Source: an uncultured Clostridia bacterium
Lineage (GTDB): Bacteria > Bacillota > Clostridia > Oscillospirales > Acutalibacteraceae
Assembly: GCA_945948515.1 (NCBI GenBank)
Contig: CAMFBH010000009.1
Location: 1-64,000, forward strand
Direction: 5' to 3'
Length of the DNA: 64,000 nt
Shown one piece after another: positions 33,284-42,499 of this stretch (positions within the stretch are counted from its first letter, which is position 1; every line of letters starts with the position of its first letter). The translations under genes were made by a program, and so were the position numbers. The notes below the pieces were generated by a model, which was not told the origin of the DNA, did not search any database, and worked only from the letters and a program-made list of their open reading frames with translations.

Positions 33284-33300
33284 AATAATTATTCGATTTA

Positions 33301-33936
33301 TTATTTCTCAGCGTTTGCAATCTGCTTTCTGAGGGGCTTTATTGACATTACGGCAACAACACCCACAACAGTTACAACAAGCTCCGGAAGCATATAAGAA
33401 GCATTGTAGATAAGTGAGTAAACCACTGCAAGAGTTTGACCTGAAAGCGATGCAAGAATATTTTTACCGAGAGAATTATTCATTACATCTGTGAAGAACC
33501 ACTCTGCGTAGCTTCCCCAAAGAATCCAGCCTGAAAGGAAATGAGCCAAAAGGCGAAGAACAACAACTACTCCCGAGCCGAGAGCCGCCGCAACAACATT
33601 ATTCTTGATTTTACCCTTAAACATTCCCGAAAGACCGAGAACGGTGAAGGCAAGTATGTAATCAAGAAACGCCATAAGAACAACATTGAAGCCCTCCATT
33701 CCTGCAAATGCCTGGCTCATGGTTGCGCCGAGAAGCATTTGAAGAAGGCTGTAAACGAAGCCGGAGAAAATTCCCCACTTCATTCCGTACATATAGCCGA
33801 GAACAACAATCGGCACCATTCCGAAAAGAGTTATTGATCCGCCATAGGGCAAATCGTAAACCTTAATCATTGAAAGCACTGTTCCGAGTGCTATGAGAAC
33901 GGCTGAAATAACCATTCTTTTTGTGTTTTTATTCAT
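33301..33936 (-). CDS. thiT: Thiamine ECF transporter substrate-binding subunit
   Basis: 211 residues, six membrane helices, matching ThiT: short Lys-rich N-terminus, PYGGSITLFGMVPI after the first helix, and the FLSGWILWGSYAEW segment (about 130-145) with the aromatic residues that line the thiamine site. It works with a shared ECF energizing module not seen here. Regulation is clear: a TPP riboswitch followed by a terminator lies between promoter and gene, so high TPP should turn it off. RBS TAAGGAG. Confidence 0.95.
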   Translation of the reverse strand: MNKNTKRMVISAVLIALGTVLSMIKVYDLPYGGSITLFGMVPIVVLGYMYGMKWGIFSGFVYSLLQMLLGATMSQAFAGMEGFNVVLMAFLDYILAFTVLGLSGMFKGKIKNNVVAAALGSGVVVVLRLLAHFLSGWILWGSYAEWFFTDVMNNSLGKNILASLSGQTLAVVYSLIYNASYMLPELVVTVVGVVAVMSIKPLRKQIANAEK

Positions 33937-33971
33937 TAAAACACTCCTTAATATTTATTTCTCAATAAGCC

Positions 33972-34001
33972 AAAAGAAAAGCGCAGGCAAAATGCCTGCG
34001 C
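33972..34001 (-). terminator. Riboswitch-controlled terminator before thiT
   Basis: A 9-bp perfect GC-rich stem (GCGCAGGCA/TGCCTGCGC) with a 3-nt loop and T-rich tail on the minus strand, between the TPP aptamer and thiT. It is the likely expression platform. Confidence 0.88.
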
Positions 34002-34020
34002 CGAATTTACTTACGCTCTC

Positions 34021-34095
34021 ATAAATCTTCCTACGATGGCATTACCCAACAGGTTAAAAGGGTGTAATCTCAGCCTTACGGCACCCCTGACTTAT
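34021..34095 (-). promoter_or_regulatory. TPP riboswitch (THI element)
   Basis: The minus strand shows the conserved aptamer: GGGGTGCC, GGCTGAGA, ACACCC, AACCTG, TGGGTAATGCCA-type core and CGTAGGAA. The P1 helix pairs ATAAGTC (34095-34089) with GATTTAT (34027-34021). TPP binding is expected to favour the downstream terminator and reduce thiT expression. Confidence 0.96.
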
Positions 34096-34107
34096 TAAGT
34101 TGATTAC

Positions 34108-34135
34108 ATTATACAACAAAATTTTCATTTGTCAA
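34108..34135 (-). promoter_or_regulatory. Promoter of the thiT riboswitch transcript
   Basis: Minus strand TTGACA (34135-34130), 16-bp spacer, TATAAT (34113-34108), placed just before the aptamer. Confidence 0.8.
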
Positions 34136-34140
34136 TATAA

Positions 34141-35982
34141 TCAGCGAACTTTAATTTTCATTGTTTTGCTCCATGAAGAATATACCTTTTTGCCGTCGGG
34201 CTGTCGGTATGCTCTCACACGAACATAATATGTTTTTTTGCTCTTTGCAGTTTTAATTGTTTTTGATGTTGCAGAGCCTTTTTTAACCCAAACGGATTTT
34301 GTGTTGCTTGAAAAATTCTTGCTTGTTGACCACTGAATTTGGTAGCCGGTTGCCTTAACCTTTTTCCAGCTTACCTTAATTTTACGCTTTGCAGTTGATT
34401 TCGGCTTTTTGATTGAAGGAGTTTTGCTCTTTGTTGAAACCTTGAGCACATCGGTTTTCGGGCTTGAAGCAATCAAACCGTTTTCTGCGCAATATGATTC
34501 AACCGTGTAGTAATAATAGCTGCCCGCATTAAGCTTATTGAGCGTTGCTGTTGTTTGTGAAGCACCCTCAAGCAGCTTTACAAGGGAATACTTCTTTGTT
34601 TTGGAATTATATCTGTAAACCTTATATCCGTCTGCTCCGTTTTGTGCAGTCCACGAAAGAGTTATGGAGGAGGTTGTTGCTCCCGACTGTTTAAAACCTG
34701 TAATCTTATAAAGATCTGTTTTAACAACATTCTCGGGAGAATATTCTCCGAATATCTTTAAGCCGTTGATATTGATAAACGGTTTAACAGAAACTGTGTA
34801 ATCGGTTAATCCGGCAAGATTATATACTGTTGCATAATTCTCGCTCACAGTCATTCCGCCCGCTTCACCTGTTGAATTATTAACATATCTTACCCAATAG
34901 GCGCTTGCTCCGTATGCACTCTCCCATGTAAGTTCAAGCGCACCCTCGCCGCCTTCAATTTTAACAGGAGCATATTCTGCTTTTGGAGCAATTCTGAACT
35001 TAACCCTTCTGCTTCCCGTAAAGGCATTTATGCCTGTTATAATCGCCTCGGCAACACCGGGAGCGAAATTATTTGAATAGCTAACGATATAATCCGTTCC
35101 CTGAACAAGTGCCGCTCCGTTTTTAGTGAGCTTAATTTCCGGCTGAGCTCCGTTAGGTGAGTAAGCCTGAGCGGGAATGCTCTCCAACGAATAGGAATTT
35201 ATATCGTTTTCGGCATAATTCGGAAGATAGCGGAAATTTGCATCAACGCTGCCCTCAATTCCGCTCACCTTTCCTGCCGAAGAATACTGCCAATAGTTAT
35301 ACTCTCCTGCATAGGAGGTTTTTGTTGCATAATTTGCAAGCCATATTTCATATTTATTTGAAATATTTTCTGCAATAAGGTAATCCTTGAAAAAGTTTTC
35401 GCTTGCATAAACACAGCCTCGGTATCCTGCCTGTTCAACTCTTTCGCAGAACTTATTTGCAATTTGAGTCATATACTCTTTCCCGAGAGAATTTCTGCGT
35501 TTATAAAGCCTTCCCGAAGCTCCGCCGCCTCCGAACTCATAGTCGAAAACAACGGGGAGGGTAATGTTATAATCTCCGATAACAGATAGAACCTTTTGAG
35601 CCTCATCAGCCGCCTCGGTGCACGAAATTGCCTGGCTGAACCAGTAAACGCCAACCTCAATTCCGGCATTAAGAGCGCCTGTTATATTTTCTTTATAGTA
35701 TTTATCGTAAACCTTAGTTCCCTTTTCTCCGTAGCCCGTGTAGCCAACGCGGATGAATGCAAAATCTGTTCCCGATGCCTTAACGGCATTCCAGTCAATT
35801 ATTCCGTTATGCTCGGAAACATCAATGCCGTTTGAAATTGTAAAATTATCAAATCTACTGTTTTGAGTGTAGCTTTTCCCCGTGTAAATACTGTTCACCG
35901 GCGCAGCCCAAGCCACACATAACGAGGAAAATGCCACGCAAAAGGCAAGTATCAAGCTTATAATTTTAGAAGTTTTTTTCAA
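34141..35982 (-). CDS. Secreted GH25 lysozyme with fibronectin type III repeats
   Basis: About 613 residues from TTG 35982. GTG 35991, the longer option, overlaps the AAAGGTGA site. Signal peptide ends near AWAA. GH25 muramidase domain (about 50-245): GIDVSEHNG near 52 and the catalytic D-Y-E in PVVFDYEFG. An Ig-like segment follows (about 265-340), then three FN3-type repeats (about 340-610) ending in basic YVRVRAY...SWSK motifs that may hold the wall. It hydrolyses peptidoglycan between MurNAc and GlcNAc. Second gene of a GH25 pair, 18 nt or so after its paralogue. Confidence 0.9.
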   Translation of the reverse strand: MKKTSKIISLILAFCVAFSSLCVAWAAPVNSIYTGKSYTQNSRFDNFTISNGIDVSEHNGIIDWNAVKASGTDFAFIRVGYTGYGEKGTKVYDKYYKENITGALNAGIEVGVYWFSQAISCTEAADEAQKVLSVIGDYNITLPVVFDYEFGGGGASGRLYKRRNSLGKEYMTQIANKFCERVEQAGYRGCVYASENFFKDYLIAENISNKYEIWLANYATKTSYAGEYNYWQYSSAGKVSGIEGSVDANFRYLPNYAENDINSYSLESIPAQAYSPNGAQPEIKLTKNGAALVQGTDYIVSYSNNFAPGVAEAIITGINAFTGSRRVKFRIAPKAEYAPVKIEGGEGALELTWESAYGASAYWVRYVNNSTGEAGGMTVSENYATVYNLAGLTDYTVSVKPFININGLKIFGEYSPENVVKTDLYKITGFKQSGATTSSITLSWTAQNGADGYKVYRYNSKTKKYSLVKLLEGASQTTATLNKLNAGSYYYYTVESYCAENGLIASSPKTDVLKVSTKSKTPSIKKPKSTAKRKIKVSWKKVKATGYQIQWSTSKNFSSNTKSVWVKKGSATSKTIKTAKSKKTYYVRVRAYRQPDGKKVYSSWSKTMKIKVR

Positions 35983-36009
35983 TCTAATCACCTTTCAAAT
36001 GCTTTGAAT

Positions 36010-36780
36010 CTATTTAACAATCCATTTATTTAAATCAACATATTTGCTTCCTATTCCGTTAACCTTTCCGGTTTTGGAATATTGCCAAACATCAAAATCT
36101 CCTTCGTAAGTTACCTCGCTGTTATAATCGGCAACCCAAATGTAGGTTCTTTTTGAAATTTTGCTCATGTCTATATCATATTTAAAAACATTTGATGAAG
36201 AATAAACCATTGAGCGATAGCCTGCATCCTCCACGGTTTCGCAAAACTCATTAATTACATATGCACAGGCCTTAGGTGAAAGCGCCGCTTCAACAAGCCT
36301 GCCCGTTCTTTCTCCGTTTGAATCATAAGGATATTCAAAATCAATAGCAATCGGCAGGGTTACAGTGTAATCTTCAATAATATTTATAACAAATTTTGCT
36401 TCCTCGCGTGCCTCCTGCTTGGTTGTTGCCTGCGAATAAAAATAAACGCCCGTTTTCATTCCGGCATCATCTGCTTTTTCAAGATTTTCCATTGCGGTTT
36501 TATCTATAACTATATTTCCGCTTTCATAACCGCGAAAGCCCACTCTTATGTATGCAAAATCAACGCCGCTTTTTTTAACCTTATTCCAATCAACATTGTT
36601 GTTATGCTCGGAAATATCTATTCCCTGAGCGACTTTAACATTTGCTCCGAAAGGACTCGGCTTATCACTTATTCCGAGGGCGTTTTTCAGATACGGCGAA
36701 AAGCACAGCAAGGCAGTCAGCACCGCAACGAAAAGAAGCATTATTGCAATAATTTTTTTATCTTTTATAACTTTTTCCAT
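36010..36780 (-). CDS. Membrane-anchored GH25 lysozyme
   Basis: 256 residues. A basic N-terminus and one hydrophobic segment (about 10-30), with no clear cleavage site, suggest membrane anchoring. The GH25 domain (about 50-256) has GIDISEHNNNVDW and the catalytic D-F-E in PIAIDFEYPYD. It is paralogous to the next gene's catalytic domain (shared ASSN/ASEN, WQYS-x-GKV-x-GI end) but has no repeats. RBS CGGAG; consensus promoter upstream. Together the pair gives one anchored and one secreted muramidase for wall remodelling. Confidence 0.9.
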   Translation of the reverse strand: MEKVIKDKKIIAIMLLFVAVLTALLCFSPYLKNALGISDKPSPFGANVKVAQGIDISEHNNNVDWNKVKKSGVDFAYIRVGFRGYESGNIVIDKTAMENLEKADDAGMKTGVYFYSQATTKQEAREEAKFVINIIEDYTVTLPIAIDFEYPYDSNGERTGRLVEAALSPKACAYVINEFCETVEDAGYRSMVYSSSNVFKYDIDMSKISKRTYIWVADYNSEVTYEGDFDVWQYSKTGKVNGIGSKYVDLNKWIVK

Positions 36781-36810
36781 TTGAAAGCTCCGAACACAAA
36801 ATACTAATTT

Positions 36811-36839
36811 ATTTTATATAATTCTTTTCACAATGTCAA
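36811..36839 (-). promoter_or_regulatory. Promoter of the GH25 pair
   Basis: Minus strand TTGACA (36839-36834), 17-bp spacer, TAAAAT (36816-36811). Confidence 0.78.
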
Positions 36840-36908
36840 CAAAATGCAAAAATGTTCACAATTTTACATTATATTACCGCAAGCAACACAGCCTATTAAA
36901 TTTTGCTG

Positions 36909-36937
36909 TTGACAAACGGACTGCACGGTGTTATAAT
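36909..36937 (+). promoter_or_regulatory. Consensus promoter of the DRE-TIM aldolase gene
   Basis: TTGACA (36909-36914), 17-bp spacer, TATAAT (36932-36937); both hexamers consensus. The untranslated leader to ATG 37001 is about 57 nt, with no recognised riboswitch. Confidence 0.85.
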
Positions 36938-37000
36938 ACAAATCAGTCACTAACGGGCTTTAAAGCGCTAAAGTGTAATTATTATTCAGGAGATTCGGCA

Positions 37001-37978
37001 ATGACACAGAGAAAAGGTAATTTAATGAGCGTCAGAAATGATATTAAGGTTCTTGACGCAACAATCAGAGACGGAGGTCTCTGCAACAATTTTGAATTTA
37101 CGGATGAATTTGTTACCGAGCTTTATAAAGCAAACATTAAAAGCGGCGTTGACTATATGGAGTTTGGCTACAAGGCAAGCAAAAATTTATTTAATGAAAA
37201 AGATTTCGGAAAATGGAAATTCTGTAACGAAGAGGACATTCGCTCAATTGTTGGCGAAAATGTTTCGGATATGAAAATCTCGGTTATGGCAGATGTGGGC
37301 AGATGCGATTTCAGAACAGATTTTCTGCCTAAAAGCGAAAGTGTTATAGATATGATTCGTGTTGCCTGCTATATTCACCAGATTCCGGCGGCAATCGAAA
37401 TGATTGAATATTTCCATGAACTCGGATATGAAACAACCTGCAACATAATGGCAATATCTCAGGCAAATTCAGAGCAGATAGAGGAAGCTCTTGAAATGCT
37501 CGGCAACTCAAATGTTGATGTTATTTATCTTGTTGACAGCTACGGCTCTCTCTATCCCGAAAATGCAGCAAAGCTTGCTAAAAAATATCTTGAATACGGC
37601 GAGAAATACAATAAGCTTATAGGATTTCACGCCCACAACAATCAAAATCTTGCCTTTGCAAACACTATTGAAACCCTTTCCTACGGCGTTTCTTATCTTG
37701 ATGCAACGGCTCTCGGAATGGGAAGGGGCGCAGGAAACTGTGCAATGGAGCTTTTACTCGGATTCCTCAAAAATCCAAAGTACAGTCTTTACAGTCTCCT
37801 CACATTTATTGAAAAATATATGATTCCGCTTAAAGAGCAGGGAATTGTTTGGGGATTTGATATTCAGTATATGTTAACAGGGCTTCTCAACCGTCATCCT
37901 AGAGAGGCAATGACATTTACCGCTGAAAACCGCAAAGACTATTGCGAATTCTACAAATCACTTCTTGATAACTTCTAA
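37001..37978 (+). CDS. DRE-TIM metallolyase superfamily aldolase (HMGL-like), substrate unknown
   Basis: 325 residues from ATG 37001, which has AGGAGA 7 nt upstream; ATG 37025 (MSVRND) is an alternative. The superfamily metal/catalytic motif is DATIRDGG and the metal-binding H-x-H lies in GFHAHNN. This resembles 4-hydroxy-2-oxovalerate aldolase and the 'aldolase catalytic domain' proteins often found in polysaccharide clusters, more than isopropylmalate synthase, because the C-terminal acetyl-CoA regions are absent. Followed 73 bp later by DAHP synthase, but each gene has a promoter. Reaction not assigned. Confidence 0.8.
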   Translation: MTQRKGNLMSVRNDIKVLDATIRDGGLCNNFEFTDEFVTELYKANIKSGVDYMEFGYKASKNLFNEKDFGKWKFCNEEDIRSIVGENVSDMKISVMADVGRCDFRTDFLPKSESVIDMIRVACYIHQIPAAIEMIEYFHELGYETTCNIMAISQANSEQIEEALEMLGNSNVDVIYLVDSYGSLYPENAAKLAKKYLEYGEKYNKLIGFHAHNNQNLAFANTIETLSYGVSYLDATALGMGRGAGNCAMELLLGFLKNPKYSLYSLLTFIEKYMIPLKEQGIVWGFDIQYMLTGLLNRHPREAMTFTAENRKDYCEFYKSLLDNF

Positions 37979-37991
37979 ACACATTTAGGGT

Positions 37992-38020
37992 TTTACTTTT
38001 TCATCCTGATGTGTTATACT
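37992..38020 (+). promoter_or_regulatory. Candidate promoter of the DAHP synthase gene
   Basis: TTTACT (37992-37997), 17-bp spacer, TATACT (38015-38020). Confidence 0.45.
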
Positions 38021-38051
38021 CTTAATCAAATCAAACAGCAAGGTGAAAAAG

Positions 38052-39098
38052 ATGGATAACAGTATGAAAAATATGAAATTCGTTACAAAGCTTCCGGTTC
38101 CTAAGGAGCTAAAGGCTGAATTTCCTATTTCAGAAAATGCTAAAAAAATTAAAGCTCAGCGCGATAAGGAAATTGCAAAAATTTTCAAAGGCGAAAGCGA
38201 TAAATTTCTGCTTATAATCGGACCGTGCTCTGCCGACCGTGAAGAAAGCGTTCTTGATTATGTTAACAGGCTTGCCGAGGTGCAAAAGCAGGTTGAGGAT
38301 AAGATACTCATAATTCCGAGAATTTACACAGGAAAGCCGAGAACAACCGGTGCAGGCTACAAGGGCATGCTTCATCAGCCCGATCCCGATAAAAAGCCCG
38401 ATATGCTTGAGGGTATAATTGCAATCCGTTCTCTTCATTCAAAGGCTATTGAGCAAAGCGGACTTACATGTGCGGACGAAATGCTCTATCCCGGAAACTA
38501 CCGCTATCTCTCCGATTTGCTTTCATATGTTGCTGTTGGTGCAAGAAGCGTTGAAAATCAGGAGCACCGCTTAACAGGAAGCGGCATGGATGTTCCCTGT
38601 GGAATGAAAAACCCCACAAGCGGAGATTTTTCGATAATGCTTAATGCCATTACTGCGGCTCAAAGCCCCCACACCTTTATTTACAGAGGCTGGGAGGTTG
38701 AAACAAGCGGTAACGAATATGCTCATGCAATTTTGAGAGGAAGCGTTAACAAGCACGGTATCTGCCATTCCAACTACCACTATGAGGATTTGCAGACCCT
38801 TCTCGGAATGTACAATGAAGCAACACATAAAAATCCTGCCGTTATTATTGACACAAACCACTCTAACAGCGGCAAAAACTATCTTGAGCAAATTCGTATC
38901 TGCGATGAGGTTATGCACAACTACAAGCACAACAGTGCAATTAAAAAGATTGTTAAGGGCTTTATGATTGAAAGCTACATTGAGGACGGATGTCAAAAAA
39001 TTGAGGACGGCGTTTACGGCAAATCAATAACGGACCCGTGCCTCGGCTGGGAAAAATCAAAGGATTTGATTTTCAAAATTGCAGACAGACTTGAATAA
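38052..39098 (+). CDS. 3-deoxy-7-phosphoheptulonate synthase (class I)
   Basis: 348 residues from ATG 38052, which has AAGGTG upstream; the earlier in-frame GTG is part of that site. Class I AroF/G/H features: LLIIGPCSADRE (about 57-68), PRIYTGKPRTTGAGYKG, GARSVENQEHR, and DTNHSNSGKN with metal ligands. It condenses PEP and erythrose-4-phosphate to begin the shikimate pathway; erythrose-4-P would come from the transketolase encoded earlier. Which aromatic amino acid inhibits it cannot be read. Terminator at 39102. Confidence 0.95.
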   Translation: MDNSMKNMKFVTKLPVPKELKAEFPISENAKKIKAQRDKEIAKIFKGESDKFLLIIGPCSADREESVLDYVNRLAEVQKQVEDKILIIPRIYTGKPRTTGAGYKGMLHQPDPDKKPDMLEGIIAIRSLHSKAIEQSGLTCADEMLYPGNYRYLSDLLSYVAVGARSVENQEHRLTGSGMDVPCGMKNPTSGDFSIMLNAITAAQSPHTFIYRGWEVETSGNEYAHAILRGSVNKHGICHSNYHYEDLQTLLGMYNEATHKNPAVIIDTNHSNSGKNYLEQIRICDEVMHNYKHNSAIKKIVKGFMIESYIEDGCQKIEDGVYGKSITDPCLGWEKSKDLIFKIADRLE

Positions 39099-39101
39099 TC
39101 A

Positions 39102-39137
39102 AAAACCGCTTGAACTCAATCAAGCGGTTTTCTTTTT
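39102..39137. terminator. Bidirectional terminator
   Basis: A 12-bp perfect stem (AAAACCGCTTGA/TCAAGCGGTTTT) with a 6-nt loop and T-rich tail; shared by the convergent DAHP synthase and glf genes. Confidence 0.92.
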
Positions 39138-40242
39138 ATTTTTTTAATTCATTTTCCGCACAATCAAGAGCTGCACGGATAATTTTGTGCATATCAAAAT
39201 AGCGGTACATTCCGAGCCTTCCTCCGAAAATAACATTTTCTTCCTTATCGGCGAGCTCCTTGTATTTATCATAGAGCTTGTTATTTTTTTCGTCATTTAC
39301 AGGATAATACGGCTCGCAGTCTTCACCGGGGCTCTGCGGATATTCATGCGTTATAACCGTTACGGGCGACTCGGCAAATTCAAAATGCTTATGCTCAATA
39401 ATTCGTGTAAAATCAACATCTCCCGAGGTGTAGTTAACAACGGCATTGCCCTGATAATTCTCGGTGTTAAGCACCTCTGTTTCAAATCTCAGCGAACGGT
39501 ATTCAAGCCTACCGAAGCAATAATCGAAATAGCTGTCAATAGTGCCGGTATAAATGATTTTATCAGCAAGCGCGGTCAATTCTTCCCTGTGCTCATTAAA
39601 ATCCGTATTGAGTCTGACATCGGCATTCTCCAGCATTTTTTCAAAAATCTGTGTGTAACCGCCAATCGGTATCCCCTGAAATCTGTCGTTGAAATAATTA
39701 TTGTCATATGTAAAGCGAACAGGGAGCCTTTTTATAATAAACGCAGGAAGCTCGCTGCATTTTCTTCCCCACTGCTTTTCCGTATAGCCTTTAACAAGCT
39801 TTTCGAAAACATCTCTTCCGACAAGGGAAACCGCCTGCTCTTCAAGGTTTTTCGGCTCAGTTATTCCCTCGCTTTTAATTTGCTCGGCAATTTTTGCTTT
39901 TGCCTCCTGAGGTGTTATAACCCCCCACATTTTGTTGAAGGTGTTCATATTAAACGGGAGATTGTAAATCTCATCATTAAAGCGCGCAACGGGAGCATTC
40001 GTAAATCTGTTAAACGGCGCAAAGGAATTCATATATCTCCATATTTCTTCATCATCCGTATGGAAAATATGAGGTCCGTACTTGTGAACATTTATACCCT
40101 CAATATTTTCGGTATATGAATTTCCGCCGATATGCCCACGCTTGTCTATAACGAGGCAGGTTTTGCCGCTCTTTGCGCATTCATTTGCAAAAACAGCTCC
40201 GAAAAGTCCTGCGCCAACAATTAAATAATTATATTTTTTCAT
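39136..40242 (-). CDS. glf: UDP-galactopyranose mutase
   Basis: 368 residues. FAD-binding G-x-G-x2-G in VGAGLFGAVFANE at the start, DKRGHIGGNSY, HKYGPHIFHT, and a C-terminal GRLGMYRYFDM matching the Glf family. It isomerises UDP-galactopyranose to UDP-galactofuranose, the donor for galactofuranose in surface glycans. The gene is 15 bp downstream of mgtE on the same strand, the last of an apparent rpe-...-mgtE-glf run. Confidence 0.95.
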   Translation of the reverse strand: MKKYNYLIVGAGLFGAVFANECAKSGKTCLVIDKRGHIGGNSYTENIEGINVHKYGPHIFHTDDEEIWRYMNSFAPFNRFTNAPVARFNDEIYNLPFNMNTFNKMWGVITPQEAKAKIAEQIKSEGITEPKNLEEQAVSLVGRDVFEKLVKGYTEKQWGRKCSELPAFIIKRLPVRFTYDNNYFNDRFQGIPIGGYTQIFEKMLENADVRLNTDFNEHREELTALADKIIYTGTIDSYFDYCFGRLEYRSLRFETEVLNTENYQGNAVVNYTSGDVDFTRIIEHKHFEFAESPVTVITHEYPQSPGEDCEPYYPVNDEKNNKLYDKYKELADKEENVIFGGRLGMYRYFDMHKIIRAALDCAENELKK

Positions 40243-40257
40243 AAATAAACACCCAAA

Positions 40258-41643
40258 TCACCGAAGAGCCGGAATAATTGCAGAGGAAACGCGGAAGAAA
40301 ATCAATAGTGAAATTGCATCAAGAATAGTTGTTATAAACGGATTTGCAACAACAGCGGGGTCGAAGCCTATTCGTTTAACAAATATGGGTAGAGAACAGC
40401 CTATAACCTTTGCGAGCGCCACCTCAACAATTAGGGTAAGCGAAACCGCAAGTGCAACATAAACAGTAACACCCTCATTATTAAGAATCATTCTGTCAAA
40501 GAGCATCATTTTTGCAAAATTAAAAACCGCAAGTCCTACGCCGCACAAAAATCCAACTCTTATCTCTTTGAAAATTATTTTGAATGTATCGCGGTAATTA
40601 ACCTCTCCGAGCGACAAACTGCGGATAATTGTGCTTGCCGCCTGCGAACTGGAATTACCGCCCGTACCGGTAAGCATGGGAATAAACGCTGTTAAAACAA
40701 CAACCGCCGCAAGCTTTTCCTCAAAGGAAGTAATTATCATTTGGGTAAAGGTTGCGCTTACCATAAGAACAAGAAGCCAAGGCATTCTTTTGCGCCATGT
40801 TTCGGCAACACCTGTTTTGAGATACGGCTTGTCTGACGGGGTAATAGCCGCCATTTTTTGGATATCCTCGGTATTCTCCTCCTGCAAGACATCCATAGCG
40901 TCGTCAACAGTGATAATACCTACAAGGCGCTCCTCCATATCGCAAACGGGCATGGCGAGGAAATCGTACTTACTGAGCATTTGCGCGGCAACCTCTTGGT
41001 CATCAAGAGTATTGATATAGATAATGTTTGTTTCCATAAAGTCGCCGATTATATCCTCGTAATCATGGAGCAAAAGCTCCTTAACGGTTGTAACACCGAG
41101 AATTTTGCGCGACATATCGGTAACATAGCAGGTGTAAATCGTTTCTTTATCAACACCTGTTCTTCTTATTCTTTTAAATGCGTCCTCAACGGTCATATCC
41201 TTTTTAAGGTCGATAAACTCCGTTGTCATAATTGAGCCTGCACTATCCTTAGGATAACGCAGGAGCATATTGATAAGCGCTCTCGTTTCGGTATCAGTGT
41301 TTCTGAGAATTCTTTTAACAACGCCTGCCGGCATTTCCTCGATAATATCTACCGCATCATCAAGGAACAAATCATCAAGCACTTCCTGAAGCTCTGTATC
41401 CGAAAAAGCATGAATAAGCGTTTCCTGTGTATCGCCGTCGAGCTCAACAAATGTGTCGGCGGCATTTTCCTTTGTCAACAGCCTAAAGCACAAAAGCTGC
41501 TTCTGCTCGGTATCAAGCTCTTCAAGTATTATGGCGATATCCGCAGCGTTTAACTCATTAATCAGCTCTTTAATTTTTGCATATTGTTTTTTATCATAGA
41601 GCCAATTAACCGTTTCAAAAAGTTCTTCTTTTTCCACGAACAT
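40258..41643 (-). CDS. mgtE: Magnesium transporter MgtE
   Basis: 461 residues from ATG 41643 (AGGAGAGGTG upstream). N-terminal helical superhelix with repeated LxxLxxDDA(A/V)D(I/L)IEEMP-type elements (about 20-130), paired CBS domains (about 135-260) and five membrane helices (about 285-460) with the TGGNSSSQAASTIIRSLSLGE segment that lines the pore. The Mg2+-gated channel imports magnesium. It follows the cadherin-like gene by 22 bp and may be cotranscribed with it. Confidence 0.95.
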   Translation of the reverse strand: MFVEKEELFETVNWLYDKKQYAKIKELINELNAADIAIILEELDTEQKQLLCFRLLTKENAADTFVELDGDTQETLIHAFSDTELQEVLDDLFLDDAVDIIEEMPAGVVKRILRNTDTETRALINMLLRYPKDSAGSIMTTEFIDLKKDMTVEDAFKRIRRTGVDKETIYTCYVTDMSRKILGVTTVKELLLHDYEDIIGDFMETNIIYINTLDDQEVAAQMLSKYDFLAMPVCDMEERLVGIITVDDAMDVLQEENTEDIQKMAAITPSDKPYLKTGVAETWRKRMPWLLVLMVSATFTQMIITSFEEKLAAVVVLTAFIPMLTGTGGNSSSQAASTIIRSLSLGEVNYRDTFKIIFKEIRVGFLCGVGLAVFNFAKMMLFDRMILNNEGVTVYVALAVSLTLIVEVALAKVIGCSLPIFVKRIGFDPAVVANPFITTILDAISLLIFFRVSSAIIPALR

Positions 41644-41665
41644 CACCTCTCCTAATTATGATATA

Positions 41666-42499
41666 TTATTTACTCTGACCTTCTTTTGAAGCAGATTTTT
41701 TCTTTTTAACAACTATTCTGACTGCCGCAACACTCAGAGCTGCTCCCGAAACAGTTGCCGCCGCGGCAACATAAAGCTCGGGATTTCTGTAATACGAAGC
41801 CTTAGAAAGAAATGATTCGTAATCACTTTTCTTCATTTCCTCTTCAACCTCGGCAACCGTTTTGCCCACTCTTTTTATTTTAAACACATAAACTCTTTTT
41901 TCGCCGTTGGAAGCCGTAACATACAAATGGTGCTCGGTTTCCTGACCGGGCTGAAGCGTTATTTCCGTTGCGCCGCTGCAAACGGCATTTGTATCCTCAG
42001 TAACAGGGTAAATTTTTAAAACCGTTAAATCACTCGGAATAAACACACGATACTCGCTTCTGTCATGGCTTATTTTAGGAACAATTTCCCCCATGTTAAA
42101 CGAAACACTCATAAGAGCAGTATTATCCGTTGGTTTTACGGGCGGAAGATTAAGATAATCAAAGGTGTAGCTTGCAGTAATTTCGCCGAAATTGCGAACA
42201 GTAACAATTATTCCGCTTTGTCTGCCTGTCTCATCTGTATTATAGTTTACAAACAGCTTTGTCTGACTGTCATCCTCATTGCTGAGAGAATAGCTTTCAA
42301 GGCTCGGAGTAACCGAGGTATCCTCAAGAGTAAGTCCGTATTGATAAGCATCTGTTTTAAACTCGGGTGAAATTGAAGCATTTTTAAAGGAAATTGATGT
42401 CAATACACCGGGAGCGCTCTGCACTTCCTCAGCAAAGGTTGATATGAATGGGATTATCAGTAAAAAAAGAAAGAGAATTGCCGAATTTACTTTTTTCAC
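41666..42499 (-). CDS. Surface protein with two cadherin-like beta-sandwich repeats
   Basis: 277 residues: signal peptide (1-23, ending TFA), two repeats of the cadherin-like beta-sandwich type (LTSISFKNASISPEF at about 33 and LMSVSFNMGEIVPKI at about 129, each followed by a Y-x-V/L strand), a charged stretch, and a C-terminal membrane helix (about 240-262) with a Lys-rich tail. No LPxTG motif, so it is probably membrane-held from both orientations of export. The start is GTG, overlapping the upstream stop as GTGA. Function unknown; paired with the next listed gene. Confidence 0.75.
   Translation of the reverse strand: MKKVNSAILFLFLLIIPFISTFAEEVQSAPGVLTSISFKNASISPEFKTDAYQYGLTLEDTSVTPSLESYSLSNEDDSQTKLFVNYNTDETGRQSGIIVTVRNFGEITASYTFDYLNLPPVKPTDNTALMSVSFNMGEIVPKISHDRSEYRVFIPSDLTVLKIYPVTEDTNAVCSGATEITLQPGQETEHHLYVTASNGEKRVYVFKIKRVGKTVAEVEEEMKKSDYESFLSKASYYRNPELYVAAAATVSGAALSVAAVRIVVKKKKSASKEGQSK

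Noticed and set aside
39187-40119. 310-codon open frame on the plus strand
   Set aside because: Fully antisense to glf, which has clear motifs; no ribosome site and composition typical of a shadow frame.
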